Assembly: GCA_017461605.1 (NCBI GenBank)
Contig: JAFTXN010000006.1
Span: 1 to 64,000, forward strand
Reading direction: 5' to 3'
DNA: 64,000 bases
Origin: Bacteroidaceae bacterium
GTDB lineage: Bacteria > Bacteroidota > Bacteroidia > Bacteroidales > Bacteroidaceae
Shown here in pieces: positions 1 to 8,734 of the stretch (within the stretch, counting starts at the first letter, position 1; every line of letters starts with the position of its first letter). A model generated the notes under the pieces. That model had not been told where the DNA came from. It did no database searches and saw only the letters and a list, made by a program, of their open reading frames with translations. Both the position numbers and the translations under genes were made by a program.

Positions 1-1
1 G

Positions 2-1294
2 ATGCGCTACCAAAATGCTTCCGGAAGATATGCCTTGCTCAACAGTTTTCTTAACCGATTTGCCAAAGGACGCGACAAGATGATTCATTATCAGAACATC
101 TCAGATGTGAATATTCTGTTCAATCCCCGATATAAGACTGATACGGCAAACAGTTTCATAGACGGGCTCATCACCTTTACCGCCAATGGACGGCGCATAG
201 CAATCATTGTGGAAAACAAAATCTACGATGCACCAGACCAACCTGAGCAGATACGCCGCTACATCAACCACATGACAGAGGACGAAGATGTGGATGTGAA
301 CAATGTGTGGGTGTTCTATATGACGGGCGATGGCAGTAAGGAGGTTGACGTAAAGAGTTATGGTGGGAACTGCGAGGATGACAGTGTTGACATTGGGCGT
401 CGCTTTGTTCCACTTGCCTACAACAGTGGCATCGTTAATTGGTTAAAGAACGACATCCTCGAGGCGCGAATCTATCCCGAAGCGTTGACTGCTGTGGTTC
501 GTGCCTATGTGGAGTCCCTTGAAAAAGACATGTTCGCTGAAGACAATTCTGACACTTGGAGAATGGATATGTTGTGCAACCGCGTGATTGATCATCATAA
601 TCTGAAAAAAATGAGCGAGGAAGAGTGCTTCAGATTGTATGCCTTCCGCGATGAGGTGTCAGAGGTGCGCCACCAAATGCGTGAAGAGATTGCCAATGGC
701 CGCGAACAGAACATGCGTGCTGTTGAAAATCTGTATGAAGTATGCAGAAGGCTGATTAAGAAAATAGAGCAATTGGCTTTCGGCAAATTTGAAGAATGCA
801 CTATAGAATTGCTGAACGAAGTGTGGAAAAAAGAACTGAAAAAGCGTGGCGGTGTCCAATGGACAGTTGGGCATCGGGGAGTTGGTGGAGATAATGGATT
901 CCTGCAGGTACGGTTGGGCAACGAATGGGAATCTGCTCATTGGGAATGGATACGTGTGAGTACTGCAAAGATGTTTACGGATACGGAATACGCTCTAGAA
1001 CTTCATGTAGAACGCAACGTCGCATTGGCCAACGAATGGCGCAGTCATTTGCAGAACAATGCTATTCTGCTCCCGAAGGATGCAGCACTGGGAAAGGACT
1101 GTACGAAGACAGTCCTCCGTTACAAGATCAAAACTGCCAAACCCATTGCAAAGATGAAAGAAACGGAGTTGAAGGAACTTCTGAAAAGTATCTATTTGGA
1201 GAAACTGAACTATTGTTGCAGGATGCTGGTCAATGAGTTTGGTGTATATACTTCGCCTCCGATGACTGGTATGAAATACACTGATGCACATTAA
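2..1294 (+). CDS. PD-(D/E)XK nuclease superfamily protein (5' end probably outside window)
   Basis: The visible 430 residues look like the PDDEXK_4-type branch of the PD-(D/E)XK nuclease fold. Near the N-terminus an aspartate in FIDGLITF is followed by IAIIVENKI, giving the D...ExK catalytic signature, and then by a glutamine/tyrosine-rich helix (DQPEQIRRYINHM). The rest is charged and helical, without a recognised domain. The first ATG is only two bases into the window, so the real start may lie upstream. It is the first visible gene of a same-strand run with two unknown proteins, a MoxR ATPase and a VWA protein. DNA cleavage is inferred from the fold. The fold assignment is fairly sure, the role is not. 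Confidence 0.7.
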   Translation: MRYQNASGRYALLNSFLNRFAKGRDKMIHYQNISDVNILFNPRYKTDTANSFIDGLITFTANGRRIAIIVENKIYDAPDQPEQIRRYINHMTEDEDVDVNNVWVFYMTGDGSKEVDVKSYGGNCEDDSVDIGRRFVPLAYNSGIVNWLKNDILEARIYPEALTAVVRAYVESLEKDMFAEDNSDTWRMDMLCNRVIDHHNLKKMSEEECFRLYAFRDEVSEVRHQMREEIANGREQNMRAVENLYEVCRRLIKKIEQLAFGKFEECTIELLNEVWKKELKKRGGVQWTVGHRGVGGDNGFLQVRLGNEWESAHWEWIRVSTAKMFTDTEYALELHVERNVALANEWRSHLQNNAILLPKDAALGKDCTKTVLRYKIKTAKPIAKMKETELKELLKSIYLEKLNYCCRMLVNEFGVYTSPPMTGMKYTDAH

Positions 1295-1354
1295 AATAAC
1301 AAAGTTAATAACATAATAACACCTCACGATGTAGAGGCAATCGTAATCCGAATT

Positions 1355-1960
1355 ATGGCAACTTATATATTTACAACTTACTGGGTTGAAGGCACGAAGG
1401 AAGCCATTCATCAGCTTCATGATGCCATAGCCAATGCTGAAGGTTGGACCAGTAAAGCATTTGAAAATTTAGGAATCAACACCGAGGGGAAAGAAGACGA
1501 ATACTCGGGGTGGTTCCGTGCAGAATGGTGTCAACCGGAAGTGGAGGATAAGGACGATTATAGCGTATTGAAATTTGAAGAGTATTATCCTTGGGAACGC
1601 GGCACAATGATGCCGGACCTTTTTGAAGAAGAACGCTTTGAAGGGAAACTCACCCACCTTTATTATTATGCCGAAGAACGTGATTCGGGATTGTTTCAGA
1701 CTAACGATGAGGAAGGGAAATACTTTCCCAACCGCCTTGTCATCTCTATGCCTCCTGAAGACGAAGACGATGAATGGGTATGGATTTATGCCAAGGATGA
1801 GGCCGACGCGGTGAGACAACTGCATGAGCAAAACTTGATACCTGAAGCATTGAATGATTTTGCGTCCATAAAGCAGTATGTAGATGAAAAATTTGGTGAG
1901 GATAGTTTCGAGGTAGCAACAATCGATGAGGTCTATCATCCTTTTGCAGACTTCATGTAG
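1355..1960 (+). CDS. Acidic 201-residue protein of unknown function
   Basis: I do not recognise this protein. It is very acidic, with DEDDEWVWIY and FEEERFEG stretches, rich in tryptophan and tyrosine, and has no signal peptide or membrane segment, so it is probably cytosolic. The N-terminal part (an opening beta-strand, then EAIHQLHDAI, then a W/F-rich stretch ending EEYYPW) faintly resembles small ferredoxin-like YubB/Api92-type proteins; this is only a pattern impression. The gene lies 60 bp after the nuclease-like gene and 24 bp before the next one, so co-transcription is likely. A strongly acidic partner could be an inhibitor or DNA mimic, but nothing in the sequence proves this. Confidence 0.65.
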   Translation: MATYIFTTYWVEGTKEAIHQLHDAIANAEGWTSKAFENLGINTEGKEDEYSGWFRAEWCQPEVEDKDDYSVLKFEEYYPWERGTMMPDLFEEERFEGKLTHLYYYAEERDSGLFQTNDEEGKYFPNRLVISMPPEDEDDEWVWIYAKDEADAVRQLHEQNLIPEALNDFASIKQYVDEKFGEDSFEVATIDEVYHPFADFM

Positions 1961-1984
1961 TAGATAAAAACTTTGCAATAAGAT

Positions 1985-3655
1985 ATGTTCAGCGAATACT
2001 GGAAAGCCAAGGCCGCAAAGCGGCGCAAGGCGCGGGCAGCGGTAGCCAAGCGCTTTGCCGATGAGCATGCGCAGCTGGAGAAGATACGCAAGAAAGTGTT
2101 TACTCCTCTGGATTATAACAATACATTCAGTTTCGAAGACTATAAGGTAGCACACCTTGTGGTGCAGAACCCTATTGCTGAGTGGGAACAGATGAAGTTC
2201 CGTTTCTCGGAGAGCGGTCTGCGCGAAGCCATGGCTGCCGAGGGAGCCGATCTCTCCAACTTAGCGATGAAAGTGAGCAAGAAATCAATTGTGGGTGTGG
2301 AGGCTCCATGTCCCCAAAACCGATGGGATACCCATCATTACATAACTGCGAAGATATACGACAACGAGAGGGCACACCACGCCTGGCTGAAGAAGGTGTA
2401 TGCTATATGCACCGATATGGAGACCGTGCGTATCACCTATGGCGGTATAACGATGACCATCAAGCGATACAGCAAGGAGGGTATGCCTTTTGGCTACTAC
2501 GAGCTGAACCCTTGCGAGCAGCTGACCAAAGCTGCGATGATGATGCAGGAAACCGATTTTAATATGCTCAACGTGGCAACCCTCTTGATGGAAATGGACG
2601 CTGAATGGGAGTTGCGCCAGGAGGAGATGAACTATTATGCCAAGCAACTGCGCTTACGTGGCATGGAGGCTGCCGTGACAGACGACACCATTGATTTCAC
2701 ACTTTGGGACGACAAGAAACTGGAGCAGAAGATTCCTGAATATGTGACCAAGGATTATCCGTTGGATAAAATCATAAATCAGGTGTTGCGCCCCTGGAAA
2801 GCGGCTGTCAGCAAATGTTTTGAAAGAGCAACGGAGCGCACGTTGAATGAGGAGGTGCAGAAAATGGCAGACTTCAGTTCTTCGAATCAGCAGAAATTTA
2901 ATCGCTTCGTGGAGCAGATACTATGCCCCTACTTGCAAGAGGAAGGTCTGCATGATGTGATAGTGAAAACCCACGGCAGCAAAATCACGTTGACCTATCA
3001 AGGTTGTCAATGCAGTATGCATGCAATATACGGCATTGGTATTGTGTTCTGCCCCAATACGCACTATGAAGAGATTTCCATCACGTTGCGCGCTTCCACC
3101 ACTCCTATGAGTATGATAGGAGCATACTTAAAGCAGATGCCGGCTCTCAATAACCGTGTAGATGATTGCCTGGTCAAGGTTATCAATCTTTACCACCGTC
3201 AGTTGCTCAAAATTGAGGAATATTCCAATGCGGTGCAGCACTTGAATCTATTGATTGCGGAACATGCAGGCAAACCTGTGGCACGCTTGCTGAAATATAT
3301 GCGATGGAACATTGAACCATTGCTTTCAAGAGAATCCCGTTTCCATTTATCAATCCCCTCAATTAAGGTGACAGGGGATACTTCCTTCAACTATATTGAA
3401 AAGAATGTATATATGGGATGGAATACTCCCGCACAGGATGTGCTCCGCGAGCGATGGGTTGATGCCGAGGGCAGAACGGTCTATGTGGCAGACCCAACTA
3501 CCACAGATGCGCAGGCGTGGAAAGAGGAGCATAAGGGACTGCCTTTTATTGAGAAATGGAGCATGCCTCTAAAAGATTTCGTGAAGCATTACAGTCCTGG
3601 CTCTGCCACAATGATTTCCTCTTCCGATTTTATTGAAGAAAAAATTGTAAAATAA
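1985..3655 (+). CDS. 556-residue protein of unknown function in the MoxR/VWA operon
   Basis: No family is recognised. The first 40 residues are strongly basic and helical (KAKAAKRRKARAAVAKRF). The rest is mixed alpha/beta with a helical middle and no membrane segment or signal peptide. Residues about 300-400 look like a compact domain with several cysteines (QGCQCSM, GIVFCP). The protein ends 13 bp before the MoxR-like ATPase gene, so it is probably translated from the same message and may be a substrate or adaptor of that ATPase. Its basic N-terminus contrasts with the acidic protein just upstream, which suggests the two could contact each other or nucleic acid. This is inference from charge and position only. 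Confidence 0.65.
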   Translation: MFSEYWKAKAAKRRKARAAVAKRFADEHAQLEKIRKKVFTPLDYNNTFSFEDYKVAHLVVQNPIAEWEQMKFRFSESGLREAMAAEGADLSNLAMKVSKKSIVGVEAPCPQNRWDTHHYITAKIYDNERAHHAWLKKVYAICTDMETVRITYGGITMTIKRYSKEGMPFGYYELNPCEQLTKAAMMMQETDFNMLNVATLLMEMDAEWELRQEEMNYYAKQLRLRGMEAAVTDDTIDFTLWDDKKLEQKIPEYVTKDYPLDKIINQVLRPWKAAVSKCFERATERTLNEEVQKMADFSSSNQQKFNRFVEQILCPYLQEEGLHDVIVKTHGSKITLTYQGCQCSMHAIYGIGIVFCPNTHYEEISITLRASTTPMSMIGAYLKQMPALNNRVDDCLVKVINLYHRQLLKIEEYSNAVQHLNLLIAEHAGKPVARLLKYMRWNIEPLLSRESRFHLSIPSIKVTGDTSFNYIEKNVYMGWNTPAQDVLRERWVDAEGRTVYVADPTTTDAQAWKEEHKGLPFIEKWSMPLKDFVKHYSPGSATMISSSDFIEEKIVK

Positions 3656-3668
3656 CAATATAGCACTT

Positions 3669-4733
3669 ATGGCAATAGCAATAAACAGTAAAGAGTTGGA
3701 GACCCTGCTGGAGGTGACTCCCTCATGGCAAAATATTATGCTGACGGGCCGACACGGCATTGGCAAGTCGCAGATCCTGACAAACTATTTTGAGGCGAAG
3801 GGCATGCGCGTCGTAGCGCTGTTCCTCGGTCAGATGAGTGATCCTGGCGATTTGCTGGGACTTCCTACCAAGGACGAAGCAACGGGAAAGACCACCTTCA
3901 TGCCTCCATATTGGTTCCCTGTGGACGGACAACCGGTCGTACTTTTCCTCGACGAACTCAATCGTGCACGCCCAGAAATCTTGCAAACGGTGATGGACCT
4001 TGTGCTCAACCGCAAACTTGCCGGACGTCTCTTGCCCGAGGGAAGTCGCATCATCTCTGCCTGTAACGATGGCGATGAGTATCAGCTCACCGACCTCGAC
4101 CCTGCACTGGTGTCGCGCTTCAATATCTACACCTTCCGTCCTTCAGTAGAGGAATGGTTGTTGTGGGCAACACGCAAGGGACTGGACGAGCGCGTCATTA
4201 ACTTCATTCAAACCAACCCCGAACTGCTCGACCGCAGTGGCGACACTAAGGAGGAACAGGGCCTTGAGAAAGACCCCGACCGCCGCGCTTGGGAGAAGGT
4301 GGCACACGTCATGGAAAACATCTCCGACCCGAAACAGGTTCACCAGAAGATTGTGGCTGGCATCGTGGGTGTGCAGGCGGCAGCCAAATTGTTCCTTTCT
4401 CTGCAGAAGGGACTCCTCACACCACAGGAACTGCTTGCAGACTTCAAGGGTGCCAAGCGCGAGTTGGACAAGTATCAGTTGCACCAATTGTCATTGGTAA
4501 ACGACACCCTCTGCCGTTTCTTCGAAACCGACCAGATTGAAACAATGGAGCGCACGCTGGTGCGTGATAACCTCAAGGCCTATCACGACTACCTGTACAA
4601 GGGTAACCGCGAGGCTTATGCCCACTTCGTGTCGCTCATCGATGGCACCAACTATAAGAAGATGCTCATCTTTATCAATAAGGAGCTGCCCAAGACCTAT
4701 AAGACGGTGGTAGAATTTATCGCTACACTATGA
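3669..4733 (+). CDS. MoxR-type AAA+ ATPase
   Basis: An ATPase of the MoxR group, which usually works with a von Willebrand factor A (VWA) partner to remodel or activate a protein complex. The Walker A motif is GRHGIGKS (residues 27-34). Walker B is VVLFLDELNRA (about 90-100). A sensor-1-like stretch reads RIISACNDGD, followed by DPALVSRFNIY. The C-terminal third is helical. Length (354 residues) is normal for the group. Its stop codon overlaps the start of the VWA gene in an ATGA, so the two are translationally coupled. The fold and partner are well supported; the client protein is unknown, though the two genes upstream are obvious candidates. Confidence 0.9.
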   Translation: MAIAINSKELETLLEVTPSWQNIMLTGRHGIGKSQILTNYFEAKGMRVVALFLGQMSDPGDLLGLPTKDEATGKTTFMPPYWFPVDGQPVVLFLDELNRARPEILQTVMDLVLNRKLAGRLLPEGSRIISACNDGDEYQLTDLDPALVSRFNIYTFRPSVEEWLLWATRKGLDERVINFIQTNPELLDRSGDTKEEQGLEKDPDRRAWEKVAHVMENISDPKQVHQKIVAGIVGVQAAAKLFLSLQKGLLTPQELLADFKGAKRELDKYQLHQLSLVNDTLCRFFETDQIETMERTLVRDNLKAYHDYLYKGNREAYAHFVSLIDGTNYKKMLIFINKELPKTYKTVVEFIATL

Positions 4734-6151
4734 CGGCCCGCGAACGCATACAGAAAGAGGTGGAGCAGTGGTTCCTCACCGAACCGGTGTTCTTCACAGT
4801 CTATTGCAGCCATCGCCTTGTGATGAATGCCAATATGCTGTGTCCGCTGCGCTCGGGCAAAGGGCGTATAGAGTATAACCCGACCATCATAGAGGCTGTG
4901 CCCGATACCATGTTGCGAGACCTAATGCGTATAGAGGTTATACGCATATTGCTGCAGCACCCCTACGCCCGACAGCCTATGGGCTGCCCATCCATTGTGT
5001 TGCAGAAGGCAAGCGACCTGGTGATTTCGCCAGCCTATAACCTTGCGTGGGCGAATCTTTCCCACCCCGAGGATTTTGACCTGCCCACAGGACAGAACTA
5101 CGAGTGGTATGCCATGCGCCTAAACGAGAAGGCTATTCATCGTCATGGAGATGCACCTAACGAGGGTAATTCTGAGGGAGAGCAGGGTGAAGGAAGTTCT
5201 CAAAATGCGGAAGAAGAGCAAGAACAACAGCAAGGGCAAGGTGACGGTCAAGGCGAACAGCAAGAGCTGGATGAGAAGGCTGTCCATCAAGATGGAGATG
5301 CACCCTGTAGGGATAATTTTGGAGGACAGCAAGGTGAAGGGAGTTCTCAAACAACGGAAGCAGAGCAAGATCAAGAACAAGGACAGGGTGGCAGCCAACA
5401 AGGCGAAGAGTCAACAGACGACGGTCAGAGCAACGAAGGCGATGATGTGACCAGTGCTTCTGACAAGCCCTCTTCGGAATATACCGACCTGTGGGAGGAG
5501 GACCCCTTCCAGTCGCGCATGATTACCGATATCGTGCAGAGTTCATCGCAATGGGGCAGTCTGCCTGGCGATATGGTCGAACTCATCAAGAAGGCAGCCG
5601 AGGGTAAGATTGACTATCGGGGAGTGTTGCGCATGTTCCGCAGTAGCATCCTGACACAGAAGCGCCGCCTTACGCGCATGCGTCCCAGCCGTCGCTTCGG
5701 ATTCGAACAGATGGGTAGCCGCTACGACTTCACCACGCGCCTGCTCATCGCCATCGATACCAGCGGGTCAGTAGGCTCGGAGGAACTGGGGCGCTACTTC
5801 CGCATCATCACCACCTTCTTCAAATATGGCATTCAGGAAATTGACGTGCTGATGTTCGATGCCATGGTGCAAGGCAAACTGATGAGGCTGACAGAGGCGA
5901 AGAAGAACAAGCAAACATTTGAGGTAAAGGGGCGTTGTGGTACCGACTTCCAAGTTCCCATTGACTATGTGGCAGCGCATCCCGATTACGATGGCCTCAT
6001 CATCCTGACTGACGGCGAAGCCCCCGTGCCTGAGGTTCCGGCTTTGCTTCGTACCAAGATTCTTTGGGTGATAGACAATTCCGAGAGTTTCTACAAACGT
6101 CATTATGAAGCCTTTCGCAAGACAGGGCGCGTATGCTGGATGGAACTTTAA
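4730..6151 (+). CDS. VWA-like protein with DUF2201-type N-terminus, partner of MoxR
   Basis: The C-terminal third (from about residue 335) is a VWA domain with the metal-binding MIDAS motif DTSGS in LLIAIDTSGSVGSEEL and a later TDGEAP loop. The N-terminal 120 residues resemble DUF2201_N, a putative metallopeptidase domain, but where a zinc HExxH would be expected the sequence is RIEVIRILLQH, so the catalytic site looks lost. Between them lies a Gln/Glu/Gly-rich linker made of two copies of a 49-residue unit (bases 5126-5419). It is translationally coupled to the MoxR gene. The pair probably forms an ATPase/adaptor unit. The domain calls are good; the biological role is not known. Confidence 0.85.
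   Translation: MTARERIQKEVEQWFLTEPVFFTVYCSHRLVMNANMLCPLRSGKGRIEYNPTIIEAVPDTMLRDLMRIEVIRILLQHPYARQPMGCPSIVLQKASDLVISPAYNLAWANLSHPEDFDLPTGQNYEWYAMRLNEKAIHRHGDAPNEGNSEGEQGEGSSQNAEEEQEQQQGQGDGQGEQQELDEKAVHQDGDAPCRDNFGGQQGEGSSQTTEAEQDQEQGQGGSQQGEESTDDGQSNEGDDVTSASDKPSSEYTDLWEEDPFQSRMITDIVQSSSQWGSLPGDMVELIKKAAEGKIDYRGVLRMFRSSILTQKRRLTRMRPSRRFGFEQMGSRYDFTTRLLIAIDTSGSVGSEELGRYFRIITTFFKYGIQEIDVLMFDAMVQGKLMRLTEAKKNKQTFEVKGRCGTDFQVPIDYVAAHPDYDGLIILTDGEAPVPEVPALLRTKILWVIDNSESFYKRHYEAFRKTGRVCWMEL
5126..5419 (+). repeat. Tandem duplication of a 147-bp unit inside the VWA gene
   Basis: Two in-frame copies of 147 bp (49 codons) begin at 5126 and 5273. Both start with codons for EKA(I/V)H followed by GDAP, continue through GEGSSQ and end in a Gln/Glu-rich run. 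The copies differ at many third positions and some residues, so the duplication is not very recent. The unit encodes a flexible, acidic linker between the two folded domains. Confidence 0.85.
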
Positions 6152-6205
6152 TACAACTCCGTTTTGAAATACCCCCCGATTATTACCCACCGCCGCTTTT
6201 CTTAT

Positions 6206-6213
6206 TATATTTG
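6206..6213 (+). promoter_or_regulatory. TAnnTTTG promoter element with no long gene behind it
   Basis: TATATTTG matches the Bacteroidota -7 element. The only frame it could serve is an 18-codon one starting at 6223 (MKIVNNQKLY...), so the transcript may be a short RNA or the leader of a lost gene. Confidence 0.5.
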
Positions 6214-6303
6214 CGGTACGAAATGAAAATCGTAAATAATCAGAAACTGTACCGCTCTGACAAACATTGTCCTCCCTAAAGGAATTACGAGAATATATTT
6301 TGA

Positions 6304-6369
6304 TACCTTCTAGGTTGTACAAGGCTTACAAATGTCATTATTCCTGATGGTTTGTGGTGGATAACTTGA
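6304..6369 (+). pseudogene. Scrap of a BspA-like leucine-rich-repeat gene
   Basis: One frame reads GCTRLTNVIIPDG. This is very close to the LRR_5 repeat of BspA-like surface proteins (pattern GCxxLTxVxIPDG). The frame is closed by a stop just upstream (6301-6303) and another after about 21 codons. Only one repeat is left, so this is a relic. The call rests on the motif alone. Confidence 0.45.
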
Positions 6370-6425
6370 AGTATGCAAAGCAATACCCCGTGCTCTGCGA
6401 CTAAAAATAGCTTTAGACCGACGAT

Positions 6426-6459
6426 TATGGCATCCTCATGGGGGCCATATTTTTACTTT
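6426..6459 (+). terminator. Possible rho-independent terminator
   Basis: TATGGC and GCCATA can pair as stem ends, with an inner TCC/GGG pairing, and are followed by TTTTTACTTT. It could end transcription started at 6206. The stem is short, so confidence is modest. Confidence 0.4.
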
Positions 6460-7019
6460 CATTTTCAAAATAAAAAGATTTCTTATTGATATAAGGACTC
6501 ACGTCTAATATCCAACATAGCACTGAGTAATACCACATAAGGCAGTTCCAAATGGATGTGAATTCCTATTACATTTTTAAGCATTAACGGAGACTCTCCA
6601 TTAGCAAGCACTTTATGCTTGCAGCAAACGACAGAATTTGATGTTTTATGCGGTTGACTTATTGATTGACATTTTTCCTCTACACCATGACCTGCCGATT
6701 TGCAATAAATTTGATTTGATTATTTACGAAAAGATATCATGATATCGCACGCACATGCGCGCACACGCATCATGTATTTTTCATTTTTACTGCCCTACTG
6801 CCACCTTTATGTTCCAAACAGATGAAGCATAAGCAATTAGAGTATGGCAGCAACTATGGCAGCAACTTACTACCTGCCATAATGTCTGCATCCTGCACCT
6901 TTTCTTTAATCATTAGGAATTCTCCTGCGTTTCTTGTAGGACAGCAATGAAAAAGTGCGCAAAAACAATTCTTATATCATTCCGAAATAGAAATCAGATT
7001 GCTTCCCGCATTTTTTGTT

Positions 7020-7027
7020 TACCTTTG
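7020..7027 (+). promoter_or_regulatory. Promoter of the acyltransferase gene
   Basis: TACCTTTG matches the TAnnTTTG element and lies 46 bp before the ATG at 7074, predicting a leader of about 40 bases. Confidence 0.6.
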
Positions 7028-7073
7028 ACAACATTATAAATTCAAAAAAATTATTACAAGACTCCATCACACC

Positions 7074-8219
7074 ATGACCCATACGAAGGAGCAGCCTAAT
7101 ATCGGTTGGATAGATATGCTACGAGTCATAGCGTGTCTTCTTGTTGTGTTCTCACATAGTTGCGATCCTTTTGTCGCCCATTTCGATGCAAACAGAGAAA
7201 TGTTTGTAACCGGAGTGATGTATGGCAGTTTGGTGCGTCCATGCGTCCCTCTCTTTGCTATGATAACAGCGGTTCTGCTACTGCCTGTAAAACCAACGGC
7301 AACGCTTGGCCCATTCTACAAGAAGCGTATCGGACGCATCATCGTGCCACTTGTTTTTTGGTCGATAGCTCTACCACTGATGGCATACTGCTATTTCACA
7401 ACATTCCACCCTGATACAGCCAATCCACAGCTTTCTGTCGACGACTATACAGCCACAACCTTGCTACAACGGCTATACAGTTTTGTTTTCAACTTCAATT
7501 TCGACACCACACCACTCTGGTACTTATACATGCTCATAGGGTTGTACTTCATAATGCCCATCATCAGCAGTTGGCTCACACAGGCCTCCCAAAAGGACAT
7601 CAAGACTGTGCTCTGCCTATGGGGAGTCACACTCTTCATTCCATACATCAAAATGGTGGCACCCATCCTCGGTTATAGTGGCAACTACGGACACATGGGC
7701 CTTTTGGGTGAATGCGATTGGAACGTATACGGCACATTCTACTATATATCCGGATTCGTCGGTTACTTAATACTGGCCTACTACCTGAAAACATACCCAT
7801 TAAACTGGAGTTGGAAGAAGATGTCGGCTATATGCCTGCCTATGTTTGTTATAGGCTATGCGATAACTTCGGTCGGATACATCATAACAAATGAGTATTT
7901 CCCCGGTAATTACGCCTACCTCGAAATACTGTGGTACTTCACCGGAATAAACGTGTTCATGATGACCTTTCCCGTTTTCGTCGCTGTTCAGAAACTGAAC
8001 ATCCGACCTCGAAAGTGGCTCTCAAAGGCTGCAAAGCTCACTTTCGGCATCTACCTGTGCCACTTCACATTCACATTCTTCAGCTACGACCTTTACGACA
8101 CTCCCACCCTGCCCTACACCATACGCATATTGCTTGCAACAATGACAACCACAGCCATAAGTGCCTCCATTGTATGGGTGATGTCAAAGTGGCGAATAAC
8201 CAAAAAACTCGTCCGCTGA
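7074..8219 (+). CDS. Acyltransferase 3 family membrane protein
   Basis: A multi-pass inner-membrane O-acyltransferase of the acyltransferase_3 (OafA/YrhL) family, which adds acetyl or other acyl groups to surface sugars. The N-terminus shows the family hallmark: WIDMLRVIACLLVVFSHS with the conserved histidine at the end of the first membrane helix, then an RPCVPLF loop and KKRIGRIIVPL before the next helices. About ten hydrophobic helices follow, and length (381 residues) is normal. No polysaccharide cluster is adjacent, so the acceptor cannot be named. It has its own promoter at 7020. Two small genes follow on the same strand, but with 48 bp and 14 bp gaps and no evident functional link. Confidence 0.85.
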   Translation: MTHTKEQPNIGWIDMLRVIACLLVVFSHSCDPFVAHFDANREMFVTGVMYGSLVRPCVPLFAMITAVLLLPVKPTATLGPFYKKRIGRIIVPLVFWSIALPLMAYCYFTTFHPDTANPQLSVDDYTATTLLQRLYSFVFNFNFDTTPLWYLYMLIGLYFIMPIISSWLTQASQKDIKTVLCLWGVTLFIPYIKMVAPILGYSGNYGHMGLLGECDWNVYGTFYYISGFVGYLILAYYLKTYPLNWSWKKMSAICLPMFVIGYAITSVGYIITNEYFPGNYAYLEILWYFTGINVFMMTFPVFVAVQKLNIRPRKWLSKAAKLTFGIYLCHFTFTFFSYDLYDTPTLPYTIRILLATMTTTAISASIVWVMSKWRITKKLVR

Positions 8220-8267
8220 CGGGGCTGTTAAAGCAACGTTCATTCAGTTAAACCACAATATACACAC

Positions 8268-8720
8268 ATGAAAAGAGCATTACTATTATTCATTGCCCTC
8301 CTGCCATTATTAGCCTCGGCACAATCAAGATTATATAAGGGCAACAGCACTTACAGTAGCGACATTATCTGTACCTACGATGGCAAGTATCTCTATGGTG
8401 GCAACAGCACATACGGTAGTGACATCTTGCTCACCTATGACGGAAAGCACCTCTATAGTGGCAGAAGCACATACGGCAGTGATATACTGCTCACCTTCGA
8501 TGGCAGATACATCTATAGCGGAAACAGTACCTACGGCAGTGACATCTTGTTCACTTACAACGGAAAACATCTCTACCGTGGCAAAAGCACATATCAAAGT
8601 GACATTCTGCTTACCTTTAAGGGTAAGCATATCTATAGGGGTAACAGCACGTACACGAGCGACATACTATACACCATCAGCGGAAAAATTCCTGTCGCCG
8701 TGATTGTTGCGTTACTATAA
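8268..8720 (+). CDS. Small secreted protein of six 20-residue repeats
   Basis: A signal peptide (MKRALLLFIALLPLLASAQ) precedes six consecutive 20-residue repeats (residues 23-142) of the pattern Y-x-G-N-S-T-Y-x-S-D-I-L-x-T-x-x-G-K-x-(L/I). A short hydrophobic tail (VAVIVALL) ends the protein. Each repeat alternates polar turns and beta-strand-like segments, which suggests a small beta-propeller, flower or solenoid; short beta-repeat secreted proteins of this kind are known in Bacteroidales, but I cannot name the family with confidence. It is probably periplasmic or surface-exposed. The codon-level repeat has a 60-bp period. Function is unknown. Confidence 0.75.
   Translation: MKRALLLFIALLPLLASAQSRLYKGNSTYSSDIICTYDGKYLYGGNSTYGSDILLTYDGKHLYSGRSTYGSDILLTFDGRYIYSGNSTYGSDILFTYNGKHLYRGKSTYQSDILLTFKGKHIYRGNSTYTSDILYTISGKIPVAVIVALL
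8334..8693 (+). repeat. Six 60-bp coding repeats
   Basis: Six in-frame units of exactly 60 bp encode the repeats of the secreted protein. DNA identity between neighbours is high around the GNSTYGSDI codons but variable elsewhere, consistent with older duplication and selection on the protein. Confidence 0.85.
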
Positions 8721-8734
8721 AACAATGCGCACAC

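Larger units (their letters stand above)
6152..7073. other. 922-bp region without a convincing gene
   Basis: This AT-rich stretch holds no long reading frame. It contains a promoter match (6206-6213), an 18-codon frame just after it (6223-6279), a short LRR-like coding scrap (about 6304-6369), a hairpin followed by a T-run (6426-6459) and the promoter of the acyltransferase gene (7020-7027). It looks like the decayed site of a former cell-surface gene. Confidence 0.6.
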
